64,000 nt of DNA from MED660 sp002691025 (GTDB lineage Bacteria; Myxococcota_A; UBA9160; UBA4427). Below are positions 1-8,679 of this stretch, piece by piece. The number at the start of each line of letters is the position of its first letter. Within the stretch, counting starts at the first letter, position 1. Location of the stretch: contig NHDZ02000118.1 of assembly GCA_002170485.2 (NCBI GenBank), positions 62,001-126,000 on the forward strand. Reading direction: 5' to 3'. The notes under the pieces are model-generated. The model made no database searches. It was given only the letters and a program-made list of their open reading frames with translations, and was not told where the DNA came from. The position numbers and the translations under genes were made by a program.

Positions 1-2
1 CG

Positions 3-443
3 TCCGAACTCGCCTCCATGCTCGAAAACGTAGACCGCACAGCCGTTCATGTCCTGGTCCACAACATCCGTTGGAAGCAGATCGAACAAGGCCGACTCCC
101 TGTCGTTCTATCGGGACAGACGTCCAAGTGGCTTCGGGAACTCCAGACCANGCCGAAATTCACGGATCACGAGAAGGAATTCCTCGACGCATACCTGAGG
201 CTTGTGGANCGAAANCAACGACCGCCGTCCGGGCCTGATGTCGCGCGAGAACTTTCCGGTGATCGATCGGTTCAATGGATCCGGAAGCGGGCCCACACCA
301 TCCGTCGGAAGCAGAAGGAGTTCAACCAGCCCATTCTCATCCTGAGCCGGAAAAGCCCCCGACCTCATCCGATCCGAAGCTACGCGAGCGCGCGAGGAAC
401 AGAACATCAGCTACACCCGAACGTGGCACGATATACAGCCTGA
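3..443 (+). CDS. Unrecognised protein, 3' end only, possible frameshift
   Basis: The reading frame is open to the left edge, so the start lies outside the window. About 147 residues are visible. I do not recognise the family. Residues around the second half (RPPSGPDVARELSGDRSVQ followed by many Arg/Lys) look like a helix-turn-helix plus a basic recognition helix, so DNA binding is possible. After about base 330 the sequence becomes Pro/Ser/His-rich, and another frame reads on more plausibly to base 514 (SLSEIPQGLSSILERAV). Together with nearby ambiguous bases, this suggests either a frameshift, real or from assembly, or a disordered tail. A strong hairpin follows the gene. Confidence 0.45.
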   Translation, partial: SELASMLENVDRTAVHVLVHNIRWKQIEQGRLPVVLSGQTSKWLRELQTXPKFTDHEKEFLDAYLRLVXRXQRPPSGPDVARELSGDRSVQWIRKRAHTIRRKQKEFNQPILILSRKSPRPHPIRSYASARGTEHQLHPNVARYTA

Positions 444-523
444 GCGAGATTCCACAGGGCCTGTCAAGCATCCTGGAGCGGGCGGTAATACCTAGCCNAG
501 AAAAGCACCAATGAGGCACGAAG

Positions 524-559
524 GACGAGCGGTGGCAATNCAGTTTGCCACCGCTCGTC
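524..559 (+). terminator. 15-bp perfect hairpin after the first gene
   Basis: GACGAGCGGTGGCAA (524-538) is followed after six bases by its exact reverse complement (545-559). No T-run follows, so it is not a classic intrinsic terminator. It sits between the first gene and the histidine kinase, both on the plus strand, and could end or protect the upstream transcript. Confidence 0.5.
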
Positions 560-670
560 TGCGCTTGTGGCCCTGCCCGGTAATCGGCCTTCACCGAAAA
601 TTCCAAATCGCGCTAGTCTGCGTTGAGCAATCAATCGGGTCCAAGCAGGCCCTTTTCCCATGGCCCTGAA

Positions 671-1717
671 ATGCATTCTCCCTCCCCACGACTCAAGCAG
701 NTTCTTCTTNCGCTNTTNGCACTCGCCGCATCAGCCCTGATGTTGTGNGGTTACACGGCATGGAATCTGTCTTCTGAACTCCAATTCCTTGAAACCACAC
801 TCGCGACGCANGAGCAGATGGAATCGATCCGGATCTCCGTCCAGAACGCCTTCCTCTTGATGGGAATCCTGCTCGTCGCACTCATGGCGATTCNTGTCCT
901 TCTCTGGANATCAGCCANANGNCCNATCCATGAACNGCAGGATTNNCCCCAGGAGATCAGCACAGANGNTNANAGCCTCCATCAGGGCAGCGAAGCCACC
1001 CCAAGAGATCGGATACAGAAGCTGATCACTCTTTCATTGGCCGAGAAGAAGACCATCTCTGCTGAAATCGCCGCTTCCATGGCTCACGACATCCGGAACC
1101 CCATGGCTGCAATACAAATGAGTCTTTCAAATCTCAGAGCCGATCTTCAAGACGAAGAACTGGCCGAGCGAGCGGAGCGGATCTCCGCCGAAGTCATCCG
1201 GATGAGTCGCATCGTCACCCAGGCGGTCGACTCGACTCGGGTCGAAATCGAGGAGCCTTCACTGATAGGCTTGTCCGAGGCGGTGGATGAAATCATCCAA
1301 CTGATGGAATTCCAGNTGCCACCGTCCGTCACCGTCAAGAATCAAGTGNCTGAAGACCTGCACTGCAACCTCCCGCAGAACCGATTCGAAGAAGCGCTCA
1401 TGAACCTCATCGCCAACAGTGCCGAAGCCNTCGGNGAANAGGCCGGCCTGATACAGATCAGCGCCGAAGTCACGGGGACAGATCTCGCGCTCAGCGTCGC
1501 CGATGACGGCCCTGGATTCCCGGAAGAAATCCTCAAGTCCGGCGGACGGGCGCTCACACAGAACAGGCTCAGCGGAGAGCACTTCAGACTCATCATCGCT
1601 CGGCGAATCACTCGGGACGTCGGTGGCANCCTCAAGCTGTCGAACGAGCCGACCGAAGATGGCGAGCACGGCGCCCGNGTCGTTTTGTTGCTACCTTCGT
1701 GCGTTGACGATGGCTGA
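671..1717 (+). CDS. Membrane sensor histidine kinase
   Basis: Sensor kinase of a two-component system, predicted in the inner membrane. Two hydrophobic segments (about residues 12-31 and 61-79) flank a short periplasmic loop. A dimerisation and phosphoacceptor domain with the H-box HDIRNP (His139) follows, then a HATPase domain with an N-box Asn near 249 and a G1 motif DDGPGF near 278-283. No PAS domain is visible, so the input is probably the small loop or the membrane. I chose the ATG at 671; a TTG at 623 would add 16 residues. Its end overlaps the response-regulator start by 8 bases, so the two are co-translated partners. Several ambiguous bases fall in the first third. Confidence 0.88.
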   Translation: MHSPSPRLKQXLLXXXALAASALMLXGYTAWNLSSELQFLETTLATXEQMESIRISVQNAFLLMGILLVALMAIXVLLWXSAXXXIHEXQDXPQEISTXXXSLHQGSEATPRDRIQKLITLSLAEKKTISAEIAASMAHDIRNPMAAIQMSLSNLRADLQDEELAERAERISAEVIRMSRIVTQAVDSTRVEIEEPSLIGLSEAVDEIIQLMEFQXPPSVTVKNQVXEDLHCNLPQNRFEEALMNLIANSAEAXXEXAGLIQISAEVTGTDLALSVADDGPGFPEEILKSGGRALTQNRLSGEHFRLIIARRITRDVGGXLKLSNEPTEDGEHGAXVVLLLPSCVDDG

Positions 1718-3122
1718 CACTCTACTGCTGATTGAGGATGAGGAATTCCTCGCGACCGAACTCGCGGCGCACTTCAAGAAAGAAGGCTGGGACGTCGTCC
1801 ATCATGTGAGTGTGGCCGGTGCCCGCAGTGCCCTGCTTCAAAACGGCCTCTCTCCACTGGTCGTGATTTCAGACATGAACCTTCCCGATGGCAATGCCCT
1901 CGACCTCCTGGAAGAAGCGCGAGGCCAGCACCTGACCTCTGAATGGCTCTTCTTGACGGGGTACGGAACCGTGGCTGACTCTGTGAGGGCTCTGCGACTG
2001 GGCGCCTACGACTTCCTCGAAAAGCCGTGCGACCAGAAGCGTCTGGACCTGGTTGTAGCCGGGGCAGCGCGAAGCGCCCAAGCCCAGAGAAGGCTCGAAG
2101 ACCACGCCAGCAATCAGAAGCGGGCGTACCCGGTCGATAGTTTCGTGGGCTCGAGCGCCAAGGCCGCGGAAGTGCGAGACGTCCTGAGTCGTTTGATCCA
2201 GGTTCCCATCAGCGCNCTGATCATCGATGGCGAAACCGGGACAGGAAAAGGTCTTGTCGCCCGTATCATCCACAACAGTGGCCCGCGTGCCAAGGCGCCG
2301 CTGGTCGAAGTCAACTGCGCTGCCCTGCCTCGAGAACTTCTTGAATCCGAACTCTTTGGTCACGAAGCCGGTGCCTTCACCGGAGCCAAATCGAAGCGAA
2401 GAGGACTCATCCAACAAGCGGATGAGGGCACGCTTTTCCTGGATGAAATCTCGGAAATGCATGCTGATCTGCAGTCCAAACTACTCAAGGTCATCGAAGA
2501 CCAGAAGGTAAGGCCACTCGGGTCCGACAAAGAGATCTCCGTGGACGTCCAGTTCATTGCCGCCAGCAATCGGGACCTCAAAGACCGNATTGCGGAAGGC
2601 GAATTCCGTTCTGATCTCTACCATCGGCTTTCCGTCTTCCGGATGACGCTCCCCGCTTTGCGCGAACGCATCAACGATCTCGACGAACTTGCTCCTCTGA
2701 TCGTCGACGAGTTCAACGCCATGGCGGGACGATCCGTAAGCGAAATTCCGGATGAGGTCTGGCAAGCACTGAAATCATACGACTGGCCAGGAAATGTGCG
2801 CGAGCTTCGCAATGTGATTGAACGCTGTGTTCTTTTTTCCGAGGGCTCCCTTTTTTCAAGTCGCTGGCTTCAACTTCCAGGGCAGTCCGAATCAGTTCCG
2901 ACTTCCACGGACAGTGNAAACAGTCTTTCCCTGCCTCTCGATGGTTCCATGTCACTGGAGGACATGGACCGGTTCATCGTCGCAACCGCACTGGAGCAGG
3001 CTCAGTACAACATGACGGCAGCGGCCCGAAATCTGGGAACAACCCGACAGACCCTTCGCTACCGAGCCCAGAAGTACGACATCAAGGCACCCGAAGGAAG
3101 TGAAGCGAAAGACGCAGACTGA
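1710..3122 (+). CDS. Sigma-54-dependent response regulator, NtrC family
   Basis: 470-residue transcription activator. The receiver domain (about 1-115) has the acidic pair after IEDEE, phosphoacceptor Asp55 (VISDMNLPDG), Thr83 and Lys105. The AAA+ domain has Walker A GETGTGK (174-180), the sigma-54 contact loop GAFTGA (221-226) and Walker B TLFLDE (241-246). A Fis-type helix-turn-helix (MTAAARNLGTTRQTLRYRA) ends the protein. The start ATG lies inside the last codons of the kinase gene; longer in-frame readings run back through the kinase and are not real. It should drive sigma-54 promoters when phosphorylated by its neighbour. Targets are unknown. The only clear sigma-54 promoter seen here lies 34 kb away, before amtB, and would normally belong to the true NtrC. 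Confidence 0.93.
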   Translation: MADTLLLIEDEEFLATELAAHFKKEGWDVVHHVSVAGARSALLQNGLSPLVVISDMNLPDGNALDLLEEARGQHLTSEWLFLTGYGTVADSVRALRLGAYDFLEKPCDQKRLDLVVAGAARSAQAQRRLEDHASNQKRAYPVDSFVGSSAKAAEVRDVLSRLIQVPISXLIIDGETGTGKGLVARIIHNSGPRAKAPLVEVNCAALPRELLESELFGHEAGAFTGAKSKRRGLIQQADEGTLFLDEISEMHADLQSKLLKVIEDQKVRPLGSDKEISVDVQFIAASNRDLKDXIAEGEFRSDLYHRLSVFRMTLPALRERINDLDELAPLIVDEFNAMAGRSVSEIPDEVWQALKSYDWPGNVRELRNVIERCVLFSEGSLFSSRWLQLPGQSESVPTSTDSXNSLSLPLDGSMSLEDMDRFIVATALEQAQYNMTAAARNLGTTRQTLRYRAQKYDIKAPEGSEAKDAD

Positions 3123-3206
3123 AGGCACGGGGTTCGAGCGGAAGTACTTTTCCGTAATCTTCCACTCCCTGTATACCTGACAGCGACTGCGGCAGGAGAC
3201 CCTTCG

Positions 3207-3773
3207 ATGACAGACCGAGCCATAGCCCTCCTGAAGATCATGCCCTTGCTCCTATGCCTGAGCGGCCCCCTCGCCTGCTCCACCGTCAAATCCAACAGCG
3301 ACTACAATCCCAGTATCGATTTCAGTCGTTTGAAGACGTTTGCCTGGCTTCCCGATCAACCCCAAGGACAAACGCGAGTCCTCCACACCAACGGCCTTCG
3401 GCTGGATCGGGTCAAAAATGCCATCGACCAGTCACTGGAGACGAAGGGCTTGCATCCGGTCGCCCAGGCAGAAGCAGACTTCCTGATCCGCTCCCTGGTC
3501 ACGGAAGAAGTCGTTCCCACCGAAGCAGCGCAGGGACACTCCGGCAATCCCGGACCCAGCCCGACTGAAACACCCCAGAAAGTCAAACGAAGTCAGAGAT
3601 ACGAAAACGTAGCCCTCATCGTGGACTTCGTAGAACCCCAGGACCAGGAACTGATCTGGCGGGGGACCGGCGAAAAGCGCATCCAACGAAATACATCAGC
3701 CGATGTGCGTGAGGCGGCCATCGAGGAACTCGTCTCCCAGATCCTCCTGCGGTACCCGCCGGCCATGGATTGA
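3207..3773 (+). CDS. DUF4136 lipoprotein
   Basis: 188 residues. The N-terminus is a signal peptide with a lipobox-like LSGPLAC (Cys24), so the protein is probably lipid-anchored in the envelope. The start of the mature region (IDFSRLKTFAWLP) matches the opening strand typical of DUF4136 proteins, small outer-membrane lipoproteins of unknown function. A Pro/Ser-rich linker (about 110-130) precedes the C-terminal strands. A purine-rich GCAGGAG precedes the ATG. It lies 84 bases after the response regulator and may share its transcript. No enzymatic residues are recognisable. Confidence 0.75.
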   Translation: MTDRAIALLKIMPLLLCLSGPLACSTVKSNSDYNPSIDFSRLKTFAWLPDQPQGQTRVLHTNGLRLDRVKNAIDQSLETKGLHPVAQAEADFLIRSLVTEEVVPTEAAQGHSGNPGPSPTETPQKVKRSQRYENVALIVDFVEPQDQELIWRGTGEKRIQRNTSADVREAAIEELVSQILLRYPPAMD

Positions 3774-3800
3774 AAGTCTATATATTTAGACAATTAAACT
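3770..3800 (+). promoter_or_regulatory. AT-rich promoter-like stretch with a dyad
   Basis: A sharply AT-rich island lies just before the carboxylase genes. It holds the dyad GTCTA-N6-TAGAC (3776-3791), a TTGAAA (3770-3775) and a TTAA-containing -10-like segment about 17 bases later. It fits a promoter with an operator, but the match is loose. Confidence 0.3.
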
Positions 3801-3826
3801 CGACGCCTCCAGGTATTTCTGGCAAT

Positions 3827-5449
3827 ATGCTCACCCACCAGGGGGCGATCTTGAAAACCGAAATCGATCCGAAGGCAGCGGACTTTCGTATCAATGCCGA
3901 AAACATGCGTGACCTGATCGAGAACCTGAGGCTCAAGCAGGCTTCTATTTCAGAAGGCGGTGGAAAGCGAGCCGTCGAGAAACACCTCAGCCGAGGAAAG
4001 CTTTTGCCGCGGGAAAGAGTGAGGCGCCTACTCGACCCCGGAACCCCTTTTCTTGAGCTCTCGGCCCTGGCCGGCGATGGCCTCTACGAAGACCACCTTC
4101 CGGCGGGAGGAATCATCACCGGAATCGGACGTATCTCGGGGCGCGAGTGCGTGATCATCTGCAACGATGCGACGGTCAAAGGAGGCACCTTCTATCCGAT
4201 CACCGTCAAGAAACAACTCCGGGCTCAGGAAATCGCACTTGAAAACCATCTTCCCTGCGTCTACCTGGTGGATTCAGGCGGGGCCCACCTTCCGAGTCAA
4301 GCCGATGTCTTCCCCGACAAGCTCCACTTCGGACGCTCCTTCTACAACCAGGCGAACATGAGCAGCCTGGGAATCCCACAAGTCGCGGTAGTCATGGGTT
4401 CTTGCACAGCAGGCGGTGCCTATGTTCCCGCGATGTGCGACGAGAGTGTAATCGTAAAGGAACAGGGAACAATCTTTCTCGGAGGGCCGCCTCTCGTCAA
4501 GGCTGCAACCGGAGAGGAAGTCAGCGCCGAGGAACTGGGGGGAGCCGAAGTCCACTCTCGAATCAGCGGCGTCACGGACCATTTCGCCGAGGATGATGAT
4601 CACGCCCTGGATATCGCTCGCGATATCCTCTCCCACGCCGGCACGAGAAAGAAGATCGACCTACCTCTCAGGGAACCTCGCGAACCGGCCCTGGATCCCG
4701 ATGAACTGATCGGGATCGTGCCGAGCGACACCCGCAAGCCCTACGACGTTCGCGAAGTCATCAAAAGGCTCGTGGATGGAAGTGAATTCCAGGAATTCAA
4801 ACAACAATACGGTCAGACACTGGTAACCGGTTTCGCGCACCTCCATGGATATCCGGTGGGCATCGTGGCCAACAACGGAGTGCTCTTCGGCGAATCCGCG
4901 CTGAAGGGGGCTCACTTCATCGAACTCTGCTGTCAACGAGGGATCCCTCTTGTGTTCCTTCAGAACATCACGGGCTTCATGGTGGGCAAGCAGTATGAGC
5001 ACTCCGGCATCGCCAAGGATGGCGCCAAACTCGTGACCGCCGTGGCATGCGCTCGAGTTCCGAAATTCACCGTCATCATTGGCGGTTCTTTCGGGGCTGG
5101 AAATTACGGCATGTGCGGACGAGCGTATTCTCCCCGACTCCTCTTCATGTGGCCCAATGCTCGCATCAGCGTCATGGGCGGAGAACAGGCCGCCCAGGTC
5201 ATGACCACCGTGCGCCGAGACGGTGCCGAGGCCCGAGGTGAGGAATGGAACGAAGAAGAGCAACTTGAATTCATGAATGAAATCCGCGAGCAATACGAGC
5301 ACCAAGGTCACCCCTACTATGCCAGCGCTCGTTTGTGGGATGATGGGATCATCGACCCACGAGATACCCGAAGGGTACTGGCACTGGGCCTCAGTGCCTC
5401 CTTCAACGCACCGGCCGAGAAAACCTCGTTCGGCATATTCAGGATGTAG
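3827..5449 (+). CDS. mccB: Acyl-CoA carboxylase beta subunit, methylcrotonyl-CoA type
   Basis: Carboxyltransferase subunit of a biotin-dependent acyl-CoA carboxylase, about 540 residues. Both crotonase-fold halves are complete: the N-terminal half with GGGKRAVEKHLSRGKLLPRER and VDSGGAHLPSQADVFPD, and the C-terminal half with VFLQNITGFMVG and GGSFGAGNYGMCGR. The stretch around HSRISGVTDHFAEDDDHA is characteristic of methylcrotonyl-CoA carboxylase in leucine breakdown; geranyl-CoA carboxylase is the main alternative. A TTG further upstream is in frame, but it sits in the AT-rich leader, so I prefer the ATG at 3827. The alpha subunit begins 2 bases after the stop, so the two are translationally coupled. 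Confidence 0.9.
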   Translation: MLTHQGAILKTEIDPKAADFRINAENMRDLIENLRLKQASISEGGGKRAVEKHLSRGKLLPRERVRRLLDPGTPFLELSALAGDGLYEDHLPAGGIITGIGRISGRECVIICNDATVKGGTFYPITVKKQLRAQEIALENHLPCVYLVDSGGAHLPSQADVFPDKLHFGRSFYNQANMSSLGIPQVAVVMGSCTAGGAYVPAMCDESVIVKEQGTIFLGGPPLVKAATGEEVSAEELGGAEVHSRISGVTDHFAEDDDHALDIARDILSHAGTRKKIDLPLREPREPALDPDELIGIVPSDTRKPYDVREVIKRLVDGSEFQEFKQQYGQTLVTGFAHLHGYPVGIVANNGVLFGESALKGAHFIELCCQRGIPLVFLQNITGFMVGKQYEHSGIAKDGAKLVTAVACARVPKFTVIIGGSFGAGNYGMCGRAYSPRLLFMWPNARISVMGGEQAAQVMTTVRRDGAEARGEEWNEEEQLEFMNEIREQYEHQGHPYYASARLWDDGIIDPRDTRRVLALGLSASFNAPAEKTSFGIFRM

Positions 5450-5451
5450 AT

Positions 5452-7458
5452 GTGTTTGAAACACTGCTCGTAGCAAATCGAGGCGAAATAGCCTGTCGAA
5501 TCATCCGGACTGCTCAAAGGCTCGGTTTGAAAACGGTGGCGGTGTACTCGGAAGCAGATCGGAATGCTCTCCATGTTCGACACGCCGATCAAGCCATATT
5601 CATTGGCGATTCGCCTGCGCGCGAAAGCTACCTGGTCGCTGACCGCATCCTTGCGGCCGCTCGGAAATCCGGTGCTGATGCGATCCACCCGGGGTACGGT
5701 TTTCTATCTGAAAATGCAGAGTTCGCCGAAGCCTGTGCCGAGGCCAACATTTCCTTCATTGGACCGCCGGCCTCTGCAATTCGGACCATGGGCCAGAAAG
5801 ACCTTGCAAAGCGGCAGATGGAAGCAGCCGGCGTACCGGTCATTCCCGGCGAACACAACGAAGGACATGATCTGCAGTCGGCCGCTGCCCGCATCGGATT
5901 TCCGCTACTCGTCAAAGCCGTAGCCGGAGGAGGCGGTAAGGGCATGCGCCGTGTGGATTCACTCGACGGCCTTGATCAAGCCCTTGAATCGGCCAAACGG
6001 GAAGCCCTGTCATCCTTCGGAGACGACCGCCTGCTCATCGAGAAGTGGCTCGGCCAATCTCGACATATCGAAATCCAGGTTTTCGCGGACTCACACGGCG
6101 ATGTCGTCCATCTCTTCGAGAGAGACTGCTCCTTGCAGCGAAGGCATCAGAAGGTGATCGAAGAAGCACCCGCTCATGGGATGCCCGAGAAGCTGCGTGC
6201 CGCCATGGGCAAGGCCGCCATCCGGGCCACTCAAGCCATCGACTATCGCGGCGCAGGCACCATCGAATTCCTGGTCGATGTCAGCAATGGCATGGAGGAT
6301 GCCCCCTTCTACTTCATGGAAATGAACACCCGGCTCCAGGTCGAGCATCCGATCACCGAAGCCGTGACCGGCATTGATCTCGTGGAATGGCAGCTCCGGG
6401 TCGCCGCGGGAGAACCCCTCCCCCTGCGACAAGAAGAAATCCCCCTCCGAGGCCACGCCATCGAAGCCCGCGTATATGCGGAAGACGCTTCCCGACGTTA
6501 CCTGCCTCAGACAGGCCGACTGATCCGCCATCGGCCGCCCGAAGCAGGCGAGCATATCCGTATTGACAGTGGCATCGCTGAGGGTGATTCCGTCACCATC
6601 CACTATGACCCGATGATTTCAAAATTGATTGCACGCGGCTCCTCGAGAGAAGAGGCTCTTAGACATCTGCGGGGTGCCCTGGAGAAATATCAAATCGCAG
6701 GCCTGATCACGAACCTCCCCTTCCTGCATGCGATCTCAAACCATCCTGGCTTCGTCATGGGTCGAATCGACACGAACTTCCTGGTCGATCACGAATCCAC
6801 ATTGGTTTCAGCCATGACAAAACGGGAGAAGACCCTGGTCGCCATGGCATGTGCTGTACTTCTCGCCGAAAGAGAGGCCAAGGCTCATCCGGAAGATGGA
6901 GCCGATTCTTTTTCACCCTGGGCTGCCACTGACAACTTCAGACTCAACGAGGACGGATTCGATGTACTCCGGTTCCGTCTTGGCAAAGAAGACCTCGACA
7001 TCACCGCTCACTTCTCCCTCGACGCAAGAACACTGGAGTGGGACGATCAAGCCGCCACTCTCCGGAATGTAGAGCTCAGTGACAATCGCATTTCAGCCAC
7101 GATCGACGGGAACCGATGGAAAGGCTTCTACGCGAGAGACGAAGACCGGATCTGGGTGATGTGTGAATCAAACACGCTGAAGCTGGAGATCAGGCAACGA
7201 ACAAGATCCATCACTTCAAGCGGCACATCAGACGGAAGTGTTCGTTCAGCCATGCCCGGTAAAGTCACCGCAATCCTCGTGACCAGTGGAGAGAAGGTCG
7301 AAGAGGGACAGCCGTTGCTGACGCTGGAAGCCATGAAGATGGAGCACACCCTCACCTCGCCCCGAGGCGGCATTGTCAGCTCTTTTGACATCCAGAACGG
7401 ACAGCAGGTCATGGAGCAGGAACTGCTCATGAAAATCGACCCCGTACCGGATGCTTGA
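5452..7458 (+). CDS. mccA: Acyl-CoA carboxylase alpha subunit with biotin carrier
   Basis: 668 residues that carboxylate biotin with ATP and bicarbonate and carry it to the beta subunit. Domains in order: biotin carboxylase N-terminal (LLVANRGEIACRIIRTA), ATP-grasp (glycine-rich KAVAGGGGKGMR; EMNTRLQVEHPITEAVTG), biotin carboxylase C-terminal, a variable linker, and a C-terminal biotinyl domain with EAMKMEH (biotinylated Lys629). Length and order match methylcrotonyl-CoA carboxylase alpha. The start is GTG, directly after the beta-subunit stop. No other leucine-pathway gene (isovaleryl-CoA dehydrogenase, HMG-CoA lyase, methylglutaconyl-CoA hydratase) lies beside the pair. Confidence 0.92.
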   Translation: MFETLLVANRGEIACRIIRTAQRLGLKTVAVYSEADRNALHVRHADQAIFIGDSPARESYLVADRILAAARKSGADAIHPGYGFLSENAEFAEACAEANISFIGPPASAIRTMGQKDLAKRQMEAAGVPVIPGEHNEGHDLQSAAARIGFPLLVKAVAGGGGKGMRRVDSLDGLDQALESAKREALSSFGDDRLLIEKWLGQSRHIEIQVFADSHGDVVHLFERDCSLQRRHQKVIEEAPAHGMPEKLRAAMGKAAIRATQAIDYRGAGTIEFLVDVSNGMEDAPFYFMEMNTRLQVEHPITEAVTGIDLVEWQLRVAAGEPLPLRQEEIPLRGHAIEARVYAEDASRRYLPQTGRLIRHRPPEAGEHIRIDSGIAEGDSVTIHYDPMISKLIARGSSREEALRHLRGALEKYQIAGLITNLPFLHAISNHPGFVMGRIDTNFLVDHESTLVSAMTKREKTLVAMACAVLLAEREAKAHPEDGADSFSPWAATDNFRLNEDGFDVLRFRLGKEDLDITAHFSLDARTLEWDDQAATLRNVELSDNRISATIDGNRWKGFYARDEDRIWVMCESNTLKLEIRQRTRSITSSGTSDGSVRSAMPGKVTAILVTSGEKVEEGQPLLTLEAMKMEHTLTSPRGGIVSSFDIQNGQQVMEQELLMKIDPVPDA

Positions 7459-7503
7459 TCGAGAGCAGTAGAAGCACGCCACCCATCAGGCAGGAATCGG
7501 GTC

Positions 7504-8565
7504 TCAGCCCCTGCGCTTGCGCGCCGCGTCAGCCAGCTCTTCCAGGGAAGCCTCTGTCTGCTCCCAGCCCATGCAGGCGTCTGTAATGCTCTGGCCGTAG
7601 ATCAACTCATCGACCTGCTGCTCATCGTGCTTCTGGTTTCCCTCCACCAGGAAACTCTCCAGCATCACGCCGAACACACGCTGACTTCCCTCCGCAATCT
7701 GACCCGCCAGATCGCGAACCACACTCGCCTGGACTTCGTGATTCTTTCCACTGTTCGCATGGCTGCAGTCGACCATCAAGCGGCCGGACAGACCGACCGA
7801 CTCCAGCTTTTCGGCCACCGCCTCGACTTGATCCGCTGCATAGTTCGAATGACCGCCCCCGCCGCGAAGGATGATATGGCAGTCACTGTTCCCCCGAGTC
7901 TCGACGATGGCAGCTACACCCTGCTTCGTCACCGAAAGGAAACGGTGGGGGTTGGCGCTGGATCGGATGCCGTCCAGTGCAATCTGGATATTGCCCTCTG
8001 TTCCATTCTTGAAACCCACAGGCATGGAAAGCCCCGATGTGAGCTCCCGGTGGACTTGACTCTCGGAAGTCCGCGCACCAATCGCCCCCCAGCTGACGAG
8101 GTCCGCATAGAATTGGGGAAGGATCGGATCAAGAAATTCATTTCCGGCAGGCAGACCAAGCGAGAGTACGTTGAGGAGGAAAGCCCGGGCCGCCCTCAGC
8201 CCCTTGTTGATCGCAAAGCTTCCATCGAGGTCGGGATCATTGATCAAACCCTTCCAGCCAACTGTGGTCCTGGGCTTCTCAAAGTAGACGCGCATCACAA
8301 TCAGGAGATCATCGGCCATCTTCCGCTGGCAGACAGCCAACCTTTCCGCGTACTCAAGCGCGGCCGCCGGATCATGAATCGAGCAGGGACCGACCACGAC
8401 AACCACGCGGTCGTCTTCCCCTTTCATGATTCGACTGATATCCGACCGGGCGTTCACCACCGTATTCGAGATTTCCTCAGTGACAGGAAGATCTTCCATC
8501 AGGATCGCCGGTGAGATCAGGGGGCGAAGTCTTTCTATTCGGAGGTCATCGGTGGGCTGCATCAT
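7504..8565 (-). CDS. aroG: 3-deoxy-7-phosphoheptulonate (DAHP) synthase, type I alpha
   Basis: First enzyme of the shikimate pathway: PEP plus erythrose-4-phosphate gives DAHP in the cytosol. The 353 residues match the AroF/G/H family end to end. The motifs are VVVGPCSIHDP (metal-ligand Cys), MRVYFEKPRTTVGWKG, WGAIGARTSESQ, MVDCSHANSGKN (metal-ligand His) and the closing SITDACMGWE. Which aromatic amino acid feeds back on it cannot be read by eye. It stands alone, convergent with the carboxylase operon and divergent from the M28 peptidase gene. Confidence 0.95.
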   Translation of the reverse strand: MMQPTDDLRIERLRPLISPAILMEDLPVTEEISNTVVNARSDISRIMKGEDDRVVVVVGPCSIHDPAAALEYAERLAVCQRKMADDLLIVMRVYFEKPRTTVGWKGLINDPDLDGSFAINKGLRAARAFLLNVLSLGLPAGNEFLDPILPQFYADLVSWGAIGARTSESQVHRELTSGLSMPVGFKNGTEGNIQIALDGIRSSANPHRFLSVTKQGVAAIVETRGNSDCHIILRGGGGHSNYAADQVEAVAEKLESVGLSGRLMVDCSHANSGKNHEVQASVVRDLAGQIAEGSQRVFGVMLESFLVEGNQKHDEQQVDELIYGQSITDACMGWEQTEASLEELADAARKRRG

Positions 8566-8679
8566 GACTGGATATAAGTAAGGGAAGAGGGCTCTCCCCG
8601 CCAGTCTTGGCTTGCGAGGGCTTCCTGTCTCGGCGAGACTCTAGAATCCTCTTCAAGACGGGACCCGATCCTCACGAAG

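Noticed and set aside
420..445. TGGCACG resembling a second sigma-54 promoter
   Set aside because: The TTGC half is missing and the GG-to-GC spacing is one base off.
7627..8514. 295-codon plus-strand reading frame
   Set aside because: It mirrors DAHP synthase, whose motifs are complete on the other strand.
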